From the NCBI RefSeq assembly GCF_009870125.1, contig NC_046680.1, positions 10,602,001-10,666,000 on the forward strand: a DNA stretch of 64,000 nt. The letters are read 5' to 3'. Shown piece after piece: positions 19,876 through 32,687 of this stretch (position 1 is its first letter; each line of letters begins with the position of its first letter). This DNA is from Drosophila pseudoobscura (Eukaryota > Arthropoda > Insecta > Diptera > Drosophilidae). Under the pieces are notes generated by a model that made no database searches, had not been told where the DNA came from, and was given only the letters and a program-made list of their open reading frames with translations. A program made the translations under genes and the position numbers.

Positions 19876-22471
19876 ATGTCTAAGAGGGCGGAAATCTTCT
19901 ACACGGGGCAGACGTTTATTTTCAACATTTACTCGCTGATGCCACAAGAACAGCGCTGGAAAAGAATTCTCCATGAGATCAACTACTGGCACGTCATGGG
20001 CTTCTGGGTGCTCCTGTTCGATCTTCTGCTGGTGCTGCACGTAGTGTCCAACCTGAACAACATGTTCGAGATAGTCAGGGCCATCTTTGTGCTGGCCACG
20101 AGCGCCGGACATACCACCAAGCTGATATCCGTCAAGATGAATAATGTGGCGCTCCAGCAGCTGTTCGACCGCCTGGACGATGAGGACTTCCGTCCGGAGG
20201 GACCTGAGGAGCGGGCCATATTTGCGGCAGCCTGCGAGACGACCCGCAAAACGCGAGACTACTACGCGGCGCTGTCATTTGCGGCCCTCGCAATGATACT
20301 GATCCCACAGTTCGTGCTCGACTGGTCGCATCTGCCACTGGGCACCTACAACCCATTCGATGACAATCCGGGCTCGGCCGGATACTGGCTGTTGTACTGC
20401 TACCAGTGCCTGGCGCTCTCGACCTCGTGCCTCACGAACATTGGCTTCGACTCCTTGTGCTGCTCGCTTTTCATATTCGTGAATTGCCAATTGGACATTC
20501 TGGCACTGCGCCTGCAGAAGATCGGCCAAGGTAAGGACAACGACAACGGAAACACTAAGATGAGCATTGATGTGCAACTGAAGCAATGCATCCGCTTCCA
20601 CATTGCGATCGTGGATTTGGCCGAGACTATAGAGCGTCGGCTCTGCACACCGATATCGATGCAGATCTTCTGCTCGGTACTGGTGCTGACAGCCAACTTC
20701 TATGCCATAGCCTTGGTGAGTGCAGCAGAACTGATAATGGAAATGCATTTTTACCATATTTATCTCATCACATATTTAGTTGTCCGATGAGAAGCTGGCC
20801 TTGTTCAAGTTCGTAACCTACCAGGCCTGCATGCTGATGCAGATCTTCATGCTGTGCTATTTTGCGGGGTGAGTGATTGATTGACTGATTGAGTGATTGA
20901 AGTACCCTTTGAGTACCCTGTAGCGAGGTCACCCACTGCAGTGCCGAGCTGCCCCATCGGCTCTACAATACCAATTGGGTGGACTGGAGTCGCTCCGATC
21001 GCCGGAATGCATTGCTCTTCATGCAACGTCTCCACTACGAGCTGAGGATAAGGACCATAAGCCCCAGTCGTGCCTTCGACCTGGCGCTCTTCAGCTCGGT
21101 ACGTTCTTCCCTTTTTTTTCACTGTACGATTAGCGGATTTCCATAATTATCCTCATTTGCGTCGTTGCAACAACTTGGGGCTATAAAAGGCCCGCAACGC
21201 AGGACACGTAGGTTAAGTCAGTCGGGAATTGCCAGTCAGCATGAATCAGCAGCATCTGAAAGTCACAGGGCACTTCTACAAATACCAGGTGTGGTACTTT
21301 CAAATTTTGGGCATCTGGAAACTTCCAGATGGGGCCACAGGGCAGCAGCGCCGCTGGCACCAGCTCCGATTCTGTTCGATCTTTGCTATTCTCAGTGGAA
21401 TGCTGCTGCTGTTCGCCATGGAGCTGGCCGGCAGCATTGCCCATCTGCGGGAGATACTCAAGGTGTTCTACATGTTCGCCACCGAGATATCCTGCATGAC
21501 CAAACTGATGCACCTGAAGCTGAAGAGTCGGAAGCTGGCGGGCCTCGTCACAATGATAAAATCCTCGAGTTTTTCGACCAAAAGTGAGCAAGAGGAGAAA
21601 CTAATGGAAGCCGGAAGGGTGTCGGTGGTGAACTTGCGGAACCTGTACGGCATTTCGTGCTTAGTGACAGCCACCCTTATTCTCCTTGTGCCGTTCTTTG
21701 CGGGTAACTCGGAGCTGCCGCTGACCATGTACGAGCTCTGCAGCATTGAGGGACGAATGTGCTACTGGGTCCTGTTCCTGACCCACGCTGTCTCTCTGAT
21801 GTCCACGTGCTGCCTGAACATTGCCTTCGAATCGGTGGCCTACAGTGTGCTCACCTATCTACGGGTACAGGTGCAGATGTTCGCCCTGCGCCTGGAGCAG
21901 TTGGGGCCGGCTGAGACACCGCAGGATAACCAGCGCATTGCCAGGGAGCTGCGCGAGTGTAGTGCCCACTACAACAGGATTGTGCAGCTCAAGGATCTGG
22001 TGGAGGTGTTTATCAAAGTGCCAGGCAGTGTGCAGCTAATGTGCTCGATTCTGGTGTTGGTTTCCAATCTGTTCGACATGTCGACCATTTCGATTGCCAA
22101 TGGAGAAGCAATCTATATGACCAAGACTTGCATCTACCAGCTGGTTATGCTCTGGCAGATCTTCATCATCTGCTACGCCTCCAACGAGGTGACAATCCAC
22201 AGCTCGCGCCTGTGCCACAGCATCTATAAGTCTCAATGGACCAGCTGGAACAAGGAAAATCGCCAAATGATTTTGCTTATGATGCAGCGCTTAGACTCGC
22301 CGCTTTGCTTGCGCACTATTAATCCCACTTTCACTTTTAGTCTGGAGGCTTTTGGATCTGTAGGGAAACATCAACCCACCATTCTGAATATAACTAATGG
22401 ATTTTCTTTATTTCCAGATTGTGAACTGTTCCTACAGCTACTTTGCCCTGCTGAAGCGCGTTAACAGTTAG
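19876..22471 (+). CDS. Or46a: odorant receptor Or46a, isoform A (copy B)
   Basis: Exons 19876-20715, 20780-20868, 20924-21098 and 22418-22471 give 385 residues. I found no residue difference from the copy A protein, and the splice sites are unchanged. The gene is complete with its promoter region, so if the duplication is real the animal has a double dose of this receptor. Complete identity over the locus contrasts with the visible divergence on both sides. Confidence 0.87.
21241..22471 (+). CDS. Or46a: odorant receptor Or46a, isoform B (copy B)
   Basis: Exon 21241-22359 plus the shared terminal exon 22418-22471 give 390 residues, identical to the copy A protein as far as I compared. The TATA box at 21182-21188 and the nested position inside the long isoform A intron are preserved, so this copy should be expressed under the same control as copy A. 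Confidence 0.87.
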
Positions 22472-22807
22472 AATCTGATTGTTATCAATGGATTACCTAA
22501 AAATAAATTCAAATATTACCGGGCAACCATCAAGATTTCAATCCTCCCTGCAGCAATATGGTCACACTAGTAGCTGGCAAAAAAAACTAGAAAAGTATTT
22601 TTATCGCTTATCGATTTAGCAAAGCACGCAATTAAATTAAATAAAGAAATGCAGTAAATTACGCGCAGAAAATTGTATTCTCGGGCAAAGTGGGTGTTTA
22701 AAAATGTAAGGACTGTCCATGTTAACAAGTTGTGCGTCTGTGATTATCGCATCAATCGTATCGTATCGGTCAGTTAGCTGGCGTTCTTGCTGACGGACAA
22801 AGTTAAG

Positions 22808-25800
22808 ATGTCGGAAAACCCAAAAACAAGCCGCAGCGGTCCTAGCTGCCTGCATTGCAGCGCATTCGGGGCCAAATTGAAGTACCAGGAGATATTTGAT
22901 GAATTTGGCCTGGAACTGGGACTCCAAGAGCTGCTGGCGAAGCACTTCAGCTTAGATGTGACACCCAACGCTAATCAGCAACAGCTCCTTTGCGATGAGT
23001 GCGTGAATGTTCTGATCCGATTGTTTGACATTGACGAGCTACAGAAAGAACAGGATGCTGCGATTGCCAGACGAAAGAGCGCTGTCGAGGATGCACCTGC
23101 CCCAAAGAGCGCACCCAAGACGCCTCCAAATGCTGCAAGGAGTGCTTCCAAGACGGCTCCAAGCGCTGCAACGAGTGCATCCCACACGCCTCCAAATACT
23201 GCACAGCCTGTCAAGCCTACGGCTAAGAAGGCCGTACTGCCGGAGCCCCAGACTAAAGTGGAAAAGCCTGTGCCGGTGATACAGCCGGACCCGAAACCCA
23301 GCCGTCGTATAATTAAAAATGTATCCGTGCCACTGCCATCTGCGGCCTCTGTAGCAGACGAAGTTGATAAAGTCAAGGCACCATCCAAGACTAAGCATGC
23401 TCCGAAGGAGGCAGACCAGGAGCAGATTAGTGCCCTCATTCTCAATATTCTAAACGAGGACGAGCCGGGCGTGGTAGATGAGTCAGAAACAGTTCTTCCC
23501 GACTCTTCCCAAACAACAATTGCAGTGCCAGAGAAGGAAGCGGAGGCTGAGGCTGAAGCTGAGGTGACTGAAGAAGAAGATCTAGATGGGATGAATATCA
23601 TATACGAGCATGAAGGTGCGTAGAAACTATTGGCTTATGAATTTTGTCCTAAAAGAACTTCGGTTTTTAGATATTTCAATTGAAGAGGAGGTAAATACCA
23701 AGCCAGACATCCGTCCATCCAGACTAAAAAGGCAGAAAACGGAGAGCCAGAGCGAGGCAGACAACGAGGAGAGCGAGGCCAGCAATATAGTCCTCTTTAA
23801 CTTTGTCGAGATCAAAGAAAGTACGTGGAATTGAAATCTGCGAATGGGTTAACCGCCATTCACTGTGGTGTTTTATGTCATTACAGAGGATGACATTGAC
23901 GACTTATACGAGTACTTAGCCACGGTGGTGAGGACCAGCTTTGAGAAGCTAAAGTTCAACTGGAATACTGTCTGCCAACATTGCACATTAAAGTCCACTA
24001 GCTACGAGAACCTGCTGGAGCACATGCTGAGGGTGCACAAGTCCCGGTCGGATGTCTTTCGGTGCCCAATCGAGGGCTGCAGCTTGGAGCTAAAAGGACG
24101 CAAACTTCTGGCCATGCATTTGGTTGTTCTACATGCGCCTGTGGCTGAGTAAGAAAGTCTGTTTTATGAGGTCGCTGTGATATATTATGGAACCCTCCCT
24201 CTTTTAGTATTGCCATTTACGGCAGCTGTCCGGAATGCAAGATGACTTTCTCAAATATTTTACAATACAATAAACATTCGTGTGCGCATATCATCAAGAA
24301 AAAACGGGGCGTTCGCTTGTTTTGCGAAATGTGCGCCCTGGAGTTTCCCTCCTGGAAGCGGTATGCTCTGATTTCTAATGAAGTTGCTCTTGTCATGATA
24401 TGTCCTCTTCCTTTTCCATGCAGCTTCAATTTTCACAATCAATTCCATTTGGAGAAGCACCGACCGCGCGCTTGCTTTGTCTGTGGCTATGAGAACACCA
24501 ACATCGACGAGCTCTTCCAGCATTTGCATTATTCCCACGAGCCAGAGGGCACTCTCTTCTGTGATCTGTTAGTAACGTTCTCTCAGGCTCTACTGCACCA
24601 TTTCCACATACTGACTTCTCCCCCGCTTTCAGTTGCGATCGCACGTTCCGGGATCCCGCTGTCTTCATAGAGCACAACACGTCGCACGCGACTGTGGGCA
24701 ACGCCACCTACACCTGCGGCGAATGCCTGGCTACCTTCGAGACGCGTGGCAAACTGAACAGCCACACAGTAAGAATTTGCATCGAAATATTCTAGTAATA
24801 TAGGTGAACTTATCAGGTTAAACTTTTCAGAGATCAATGCATGGCAACGTCATCAGCTGTGAACTCTGCTCCCGCGAGTTTGCCTCTGAGGCCACGTACA
24901 ACGTCCACATGAAGTCCCATTTGATTATCGAACGTTCCGTTCATGTCTGCGGGAATTGTGGCCAACTGAGCGAGAATCAGGAGAAAATGGACGCTCACTG
25001 TGGGAGCGAGGGCTCTGCCTGCTTTGGGGCGGAGAGGTACGTGGAACTGCTTCGCGATGCCTATGTCTGTGAATACTGCACCACGTACTTTAAGCAGAAG
25101 TCAGACTTACAGTCCCATCGCGAGACTGGTGTTCACGACAATGGCGTTTTTTCGTGTCAGCCTTGCGGAAAGGATTTTACCGACATGAAATTGTATCGTC
25201 ACCATTGGCGCAACTATCAACAACTGCGTGTAGATGTTGCTCATCGGAAGCTGGACATTTGCACCTTCTTCATGTGCGACCAGAAGGTGACATGGCACGC
25301 CAGACAACCGTAAAAACTGTGGCTTGAATGAATCTTCCTTTCAGGACTGCTCGGCGGCATATGCGAACTGGAACTCACTCTACACGCACAAGCGACGCAC
25401 TCACGATGAGTCTAAAGAGCGGCAGGAGAAATCGGCCAAGCCGCTGCAGGAATGGCAATGCCAATTCTGTCTTAAGCTATGCCGATCGAAAATGTCCTTA
25501 TCCGTCCATGTCGCCCGGAGCCACAATAATGGTGAGCGCACAATACGCCTAATCTAATTCCCGACTATCTTAACGACGCTTCTTCTCAGACAATGTGGTC
25601 TGTTCACTGTGCAACGCCTCGTACAAGAGCAAGGATGCCCTGGATAAACACTATGCTTACTGGCACGAGCCCATCGAGTGTCCGCAGTGCTTCAAGATTG
25701 TCAAGAACAGGCGTAACTACGACACCCACGTGAATGTGGTGCACTCAAACAAAAAGCGCTACACCTGCAGTGTGTGCGAGAAAGGCTTCTACCACAAGAG

Positions 25801-26495
25801 CGAGATGGAGGCTCACAAGAGGGTATGTACTGTAGCATTACTAATTCGATCTCCAACCGATGTATGGTATCCCCCTGTAGCTCCATTCCCAGTCGTACAG
25901 TTGCGAGCAGTGCAGCTTCACCACCAGGAACAAAAAGTCACTGTCTGTTCATACCCTGGGCCAGCACTTTAAGCGATTCGCCTTCGACTGCAAGATGTGC
26001 GACAAGCACTTTGGTCGACGCCAAGGACTGACCAACCACATACAACGTGTGCACGCCTCCAAGCATGTGTGCCGTAACTACATTGACGACGGCTGCGGCC
26101 GTTCGTTTACCACCAGTTCCCAGCTGAACGTGCATTTGCGCAAGGTGCACAACTCCACTTTAGTAGCCGACGATGTGCTCGAGGAGGAGGCGTATGCCAT
26201 CGCCAGGCCGCCGGCAGCGAAGAAACGTTGCTTTGGTATTTTGAAAGATAAAAAAGTTGAGTTCATAGACGATTCTGCTGTTGACATGGACACGATGAAA
26301 GACGTTGATTATAACGTTACAGAGGAGGAGGAGGAAGTAGAGCATGAGGAAGTAGAGCATGAGGAAGAGGAGGATATGGAGCAGGAGGATGAAGAATGTG
26401 CGCTGGAATTTGCCGAGGATGAGGCAGAGGGGGAACCAAAGCCGAACCGTGGCTCAAACAGAAAACATGGAAGAAAACTCCGTTCGGATGATTAG
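22808..26495 (+). CDS. ZAD and multi-C2H2 zinc-finger protein (copy B)
   Basis: Exons 22808-23615, 23671-23820, 23887-24148, 24208-24360, 24424-24567, 24633-24768, 24831-25286, 25345-25531, 25590-25822 and 25881-26495 give 1047 residues. The copy is intact. Differences from copy A include loss of one Glu codon in the acidic run near 26323-26335 and Lys to Asn in a linker within a finger (TTRKKKS to TTRNKKS). The acceptor of the last intron reads TGTAG instead of TGCAG, still a valid AG. The first five exons are essentially identical to copy A while the later exons carry many silent changes. Confidence 0.84.
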
Positions 26496-26669
26496 CCATT
26501 TCTTTGCTAAAGCAGATATATTTAATTTGATTTCCGTTCATTTGCTATCCATAATTTGAACACAGAGATGTCAGAAAATGACATAAATATGTATTCCATA
26601 GTACATAATACAATTCTAATGATAATGTAATAGCTACACGTACATTTAGACTAATTCCAATGCAATTAA

Positions 26670-29600
26670 CTAGCCAGAGTCTGGCGGAAGCAAATTTGAT
26701 TTATTAAGCGTTGTAGTTTGGTCATTTAACTGTTGAAGATTGTGTGCGGAGCTTACCTATATATCAAATCGAAGAGTTTCATTCACAAATGGACGACAGT
26801 AATTGAATGTGACTTACTGGGCTAATTGGTGTAATAACAATGGCGGTGCGCGTGGCACAGTGCAGCAGGGCCGTGTCCTCAGTGGACTCATCACAGTCAC
26901 CGTCACCGTCAGCATCCACATCCACGTCGACCCCAATGTCGCTGTCGATCTCCCACGATGGGAAATGCTCCATTTCGCCCTCACAGTTCAGATCTTCTTC
27001 TTCGAAGTCCTCATACTCGTCGATAAGGATAACTGTATGATGTGGGGAGATATACGTACTTAAATATTCAGAACCTCAACTTCTAATTCGGTTCCGCAGT
27101 GCATTTAAAGCAGTAAGAATTTTTGGAACATTTTCAAAGGCAGGCACTAAGTCTACATATATATTTCGACTGAATTTGATTTAATTACTTGAACTATCTG
27201 GCGGCGTTGCCTTTGCAGCGCACTCCAGGGATTGTGCTCCCTCGTCTGGTATACTAATGCGCTGTTCCTGCTTGCTATATGGCTCCGATGTGGATCTATG
27301 CAGGCTGCAATACATGTGATAGTTCTTATTCGTATAAGTATTTGCTTATGGGAATGGCGGAACCAACCTTAACGTAACACGTTTCTTGGTCCTATTATCT
27401 AATTCAGTCATAAAAACATCATTGTGCTGCTGCTTCTCAGACCCCAACTGATATGAGTTAAGCACGGAAGACTACAAAGGATATAAATATACAATTATGA
27501 GATCGTTTGGAGGGACTCAGTCTCAGTTCTACCTTGGTATTGGTCGATGTATGCTGCGTGTGAGGCGGCATCGGGGTTTGCGTGGCGATCACATCGGTTG
27601 TCGTTGTGATTGTCTGCGTGGAGGTGAGCGCCCTCAGCTCTGTACCATCCGTGGATGTGGCCGAAGTGGCGGTCGGTGTGTGCTCTGGATGCACACTCAG
27701 TGCCGCGGTGCGCTTCCAAACATCGATCATCGACAGGTTGTGAGTGTGGTGCAGGGGATTGTGGCTAGGGCTAATGGAATGTATTTTGCTGGGCTTTGCT
27801 GGGAGGGGTAGGGCCAAGAATCTATCACGATCCTCCATGTAGGCTTTGATCAGCACGTCCAGTTTCTCTTCTATGTCAGCGACCTATCCAAGCAACAATA
27901 ATTACAGTCAAGCTCTGTTGGGCTGGTCAACCATTGTGGGGCCACCTCACCTGTCGCTCGACTTTAACCACACGGGAGGCTAAACTTATTTTAGATGCAT
28001 AGACGTCCTTGGCCTTGGAGCCTTGTTTGCCCAGGATTTGATCCAAACTGTGGAATGAACGTGAGTCAGTAAATGGTAGGGAAATGGATGTTCATTCCAC
28101 GTTTATTTGGCAGACTCACCGCAAATGAAGCATCTTAACGCGACCCAACAGGTCCACGTGGCCTAGAAGGAGCAAAGAGAGGTATAAAGTTTTGAAGCTA
28201 GTACAATGGCTAGTCTTAGAGTTATAGCTCATAGCCTGAAGGATACTATTTAGGGGAGCAGAACAGGGGAGGGCTTTGGTGCTCACCAGCTGCGTACTGC
28301 TCCATGACATCCTTGACATCGTACGGCTTCAAGGCCTCCTTGAACTTGCGCCGTGCCACAAAGTACTTGAGCTGGAATAAAAATCTCTCTCAGTTGCATA
28401 TCCGACTCGATCCCTTCCAGTGGTGAGTGGTGCCCCGTGTCCGTGTCCGTGTCCGTGTCCAACCACGTACTCACCTTGCGAATGAACCGAATGGCCGTCT
28501 TGTGTCTATTGGTTAGCTGCGTGCAGCGCGGCTCATCTTCCTCATCTGCGGGCAATTTGTGAATCAGAGAGATTGACTTGTGCGTTAGGTTTTGGTTGCT
28601 AGCTTCGCTTGGTTGGTTTTGGTTTGGTTTGGTTATTGGTTTTTTTTTTTTTTGGTTTTGGATACATTTAAGCAAGTCAACGTCAACCCAAATATACAAC
28701 AACACATACAAAAAGTACCGTTACACACATATATGGAGCAATTAGTAAATACGGATACGATATTGATAATTATATATATAGTATTATATGATTAATGTCA
28801 ACAAGAGATAGAGAGATAGATAGAGAGAGAGAGCGAGAGCTTAGTTAGTAGGAGTTAGTCGGAGATGCCTGTAGATGGCTGGAATATTCTCCAGCCCAGT
28901 TCTGAAGCAAGCGTTGTGGTGTTTTGTGTCCTGTGTCCTATGTCTAGTGGCAGATGGGATGTGTGTGGGGGGAGCATGGAGTGCGGCTGGACTGGGACTA
29001 ACTAAGGCTACAAATCAAAGCGGGGCACTCTACACAGGTGGACGGCATGCATCCCTAGCATCGCAGCATAGCAGAGGGTAGGAGATCCTCCCAGAGCGGG
29101 AGAGAGATGCTTCGCACGCACTTGCCACACCGAAGGACCCGTTCGGCCCACCATCAGCAGCAGCCGATCTGTGCGAGAATCCTGTCTCCAGGAACTGCGA
29201 TGCGGCTGCAAAGAATCGACCCGTCCGTCCACTTCCCGAGCTCGGACTCGGACTGGCACTGCGGCGCTGGGTGGGCACTGGCAGCGTCATCGTGCTGTTC
29301 CTCTCAAAGTTATCCGTATTGGGGTCCTCTTGGCCGGCCTCCAGGTCCGCAGGGTTTGTGGGGGCCACCCGGGTATTGCGCAGCGAAAGCGATGAGCCGA
29401 ATAAGCTGCCATGCAGAAAGCCAAACAGCACCACGGGAATGGTTAGATTTCTAGAGGCAGACTCGCTTTTGTCCTGGCCCGGACCCTCCTCGACCGATGA
29501 CGCCTGGTGGGAGAACTGGGCCAGAGCGCCAGCACTGGAGCTGAGCTTGCAGTTGGCCAGCTGGCCACTGGGCTGGGCTAAGTGAGTTAGAGAGCGGAAT

Positions 29601-32600
29601 TAGTTGCTGTCGATGTCGATGGCGATCCCTCTGTCCCAGGGTTAGTGGAGCCACAGTTAGTCGGAGAGTCGTGGATTCGTGGAGTCGGGCGTCTGGTGAT
29701 GGGGGTGTCGGGTGTCGTGTGTCGTGTGTCGGGTGTCGGGTGTCGGGAATGTTATGTAACCAACAAACAACATCAATTAAAATTTCAATCAGTCTTATCT
29801 CTGGGATGCAAGTCACAACATTGACACAACCACAACACTCAATATAATAAAATGTGATACAAAAAAAGTTTGTTTGTTTAAGTTTTGAGTTTTTTTTTTG
29901 TTTTTTTTTTTCTCTTGACATTCGTATTGTAGGACCTGGGGGAGAGGACCTTGTAGACTTACCGTCTGAATTTTTAATATTTTTTAAGCAAGTGGTCTCA
30001 GCCACAGAATCTTCGCTGAAACTTGGATTCATGGATTTGCCATTCTGTACTACCTCTGCAAAATTTCAAATCAAAGGTTAAACTTTCATTCTGCACACTA
30101 GGTATGCGGGTATGTACACAATATATCTCGGAGGAGGCTGTAATTGTAACTATAACTGAAGGTGGACTACGAGTACGAGTATAGTATGTGTCAGTAAAAC
30201 TTGGGTTCAAAAGACACGGTACGGACACGCTCTATGGGGTGGGGCCTTGGCTACGAAATATACATAAATCATAATTGTAGTTACAACTGGGGAAAAATCG
30301 GCTCTACCTTCTATAGCAGTGGAACTACTTCTTCCCTCTTCTTTTTTGAGTGGATGCAGTTTTCTTTTTCTTTTTTTATCATTCTGTGTTTTTTTTTTCT
30401 ATCAATTGTTTGTTGGTCAACTTAGGAGTTACGTTTGACTTGATTTGATTCTGGTTTATGAGGTCATGACTTTGCACTTGGTCTAGCTGTAACTTTGGTT
30501 TCCTTTGCTTTGCTTATCTTCTTTCATACTCCTAAAGGAATACAGATGTTGCAGAAAGCTATTGATTGATATTTGTGGGGCAATATTATCTTCTGACAAG
30601 ATAATTCTGTTGGTCACATAGATTAAATCCCAGTTGGCAGTTGGGGCCAACAGATGATCGAAAACTAAAGATAGCTCGAATAAGTTTTCAGATAATTAGG
30701 TTATTTGTAAAGACAATTAATTCATAACTAACATATTTACTCATGAACACGCTTCTGGAATGGAATCGGCAAATCAATGTCAATATTGCATACAGTCTGG
30801 CTGGAACTACTATTTATTGTTTATTGTTTGATTCAGGGCTAATTGATTGGGCACTTCTTGAATTGAAATTGATGGCAGAGCATTGCATGCATGACGATAA
30901 CAAAAAACCAACAAATTATAGAGTAAATATGTATGTCCATCGAAACGAGTTAAGTGCATTCCATCTTTCAGTTCAAGTAACCAAAGACATATCTATAAAC
31001 TGAATTCTCCCACATTTATTGGCTACTTATACTGGTTGGTTGGGGTGAGGGGGGTGTTCCTTGTCTTTAGGGGTGCTGGGGGCAGCGTAAATAGCAAAAG
31101 AAATCCTTCTTTTTGATATTGTTTGCCCTGCAAAAGTAGAGTGGGAAAGAACAACATGCACGGACTGTACAGAGCGTTTTATGGCCTTGAGCGAGCTGGA
31201 ACAGCGGTTTTGTGTACTTAGGACATGTATTGTAAATATAATAACATTTATCGAATATTAAATGGTAGAGCTTTTCAAATTAGTTCAGCCATCGATCCGC
31301 GATCGATCCATTAGTTCCTTATAGCTACAAAACGCACTGTATCCCCATATCCTGTTAAGCTGGGCGTGTGTGTGTGTGTGTGTGATTGATTGAGTGAGTA
31401 AGTGTGGGTTGTGTGCAAACAGAAATTTGTAATGGAATCGAAATGGGAAACATAAACGGAGAGGAGTCGGAAATCGTTCGGCCTGCCACTTACCCAAGTT
31501 CTCGACGGATGCATTGATGTCCCGAATGGTGCGAGTATAACGTGTGGAGGCACGGGACGAGCCCGGGGGCTTGGACAGGCCGCTGCCATCGGCACCCGGG
31601 GTCTGGATGGTCTGGCTCTTGTGTCGCCTAATTGTGGGCAGCCGGGCCACGAAAGATGTGTTGTGCTTAAAGCTGGAGGACGCGCGTCTGTATCGGATCA
31701 GGATGGGCGATGTTCGAGAACAGAGAATATGATAGTTTTAGTCAAAACTCAGATAGTTGCAGATATCAAAAAGCTGTAGTCGAGACACACGAGTATATAC
31801 ATAGTATTTTAAAACTGAGAGGTAGGTTATCTGGCAAACGCAAACAGGTAGTAAGATACGAGTGAGATAGGATCGTGTGGTACAAGTGTAGGTGTGGCTG
31901 TGTGTGTTTTTGTGGGTGTGCAGACATTGAGAGGTGAGAAAGTAGGTGCTGCGCTTTGGGTGCTACGTGCTGTGGTAAAAACATTGAGTATTAATTCAAG
32001 CATTTACAATTACAAATGATGTGCGGCACTGAAGTCGGCCCGCTGCCGACTGCGATACGTTCCCGATACCCATCCACTAGCAGATCTTATCTAAATCGAA
32101 ATCATTCATGATACTCCTCAGGTGGTGTATCCTCATTAGCTCGGATCTTCCTTAACGGATCCCTCACGCGGACTGACGGAAAAAGGATCTGATCTAGGAG
32201 TACCGGAAACGTATTCTCTTGGCTAGGATCCAGCTTAGCCGAGGCTTAGCTGAAGTGCTCAGGGTAGGGGCTGGGCTGGACTGGTAGGAGTGAGTGGGTG
32301 GGTGGGTTTCTTGGAGTAGAGGGGGACACAAACAGAGAGGGGAGCAGAGAGAGAGAGAATCGAATAAAAAGCATTTAGCTCATTTGGCTTCATTGAACTC
32401 ACGTGTTAATTATAGTTTACACACACATTTATTTGCATTTTTATGGAGTTGTTGTTTTTTTTGTTTTGTTTTTTTGTTGGTTGAATGACCGCGCGGGCGC
32501 ATGGGGCAGCAGAACACACAGAATGAGAATCAATTCGTATCACATTGATTAATTTGACTTGGTCTTTGGGGAAAATTTCAAAAAATTAAGCATAGAATTC

Positions 32601-32633
32601 TTTCAAATGTAGCAGCAGTCGGAAGATATGTAT

Positions 32634-32687
<54 letters not shown>

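Larger units (their letters stand above)
17440..31066 (+). repeat. tandem duplication, copy B (about 13.63 kb)
   Basis: This is the second copy of the 13.6-kb unit. It is longer than copy A mainly because of a 36-bp palindromic stretch (17663-17698) and 15 bp near 17890 that copy A lacks. The right boundary is at 31066: copy A continues ...TTGTCT-ACGATT (into copy B), copy B continues ...TTGTCT-TTAGGG (unique DNA). The KCNQ exons in this copy are the ones contiguous with the channel core further right. Confidence 0.95.
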
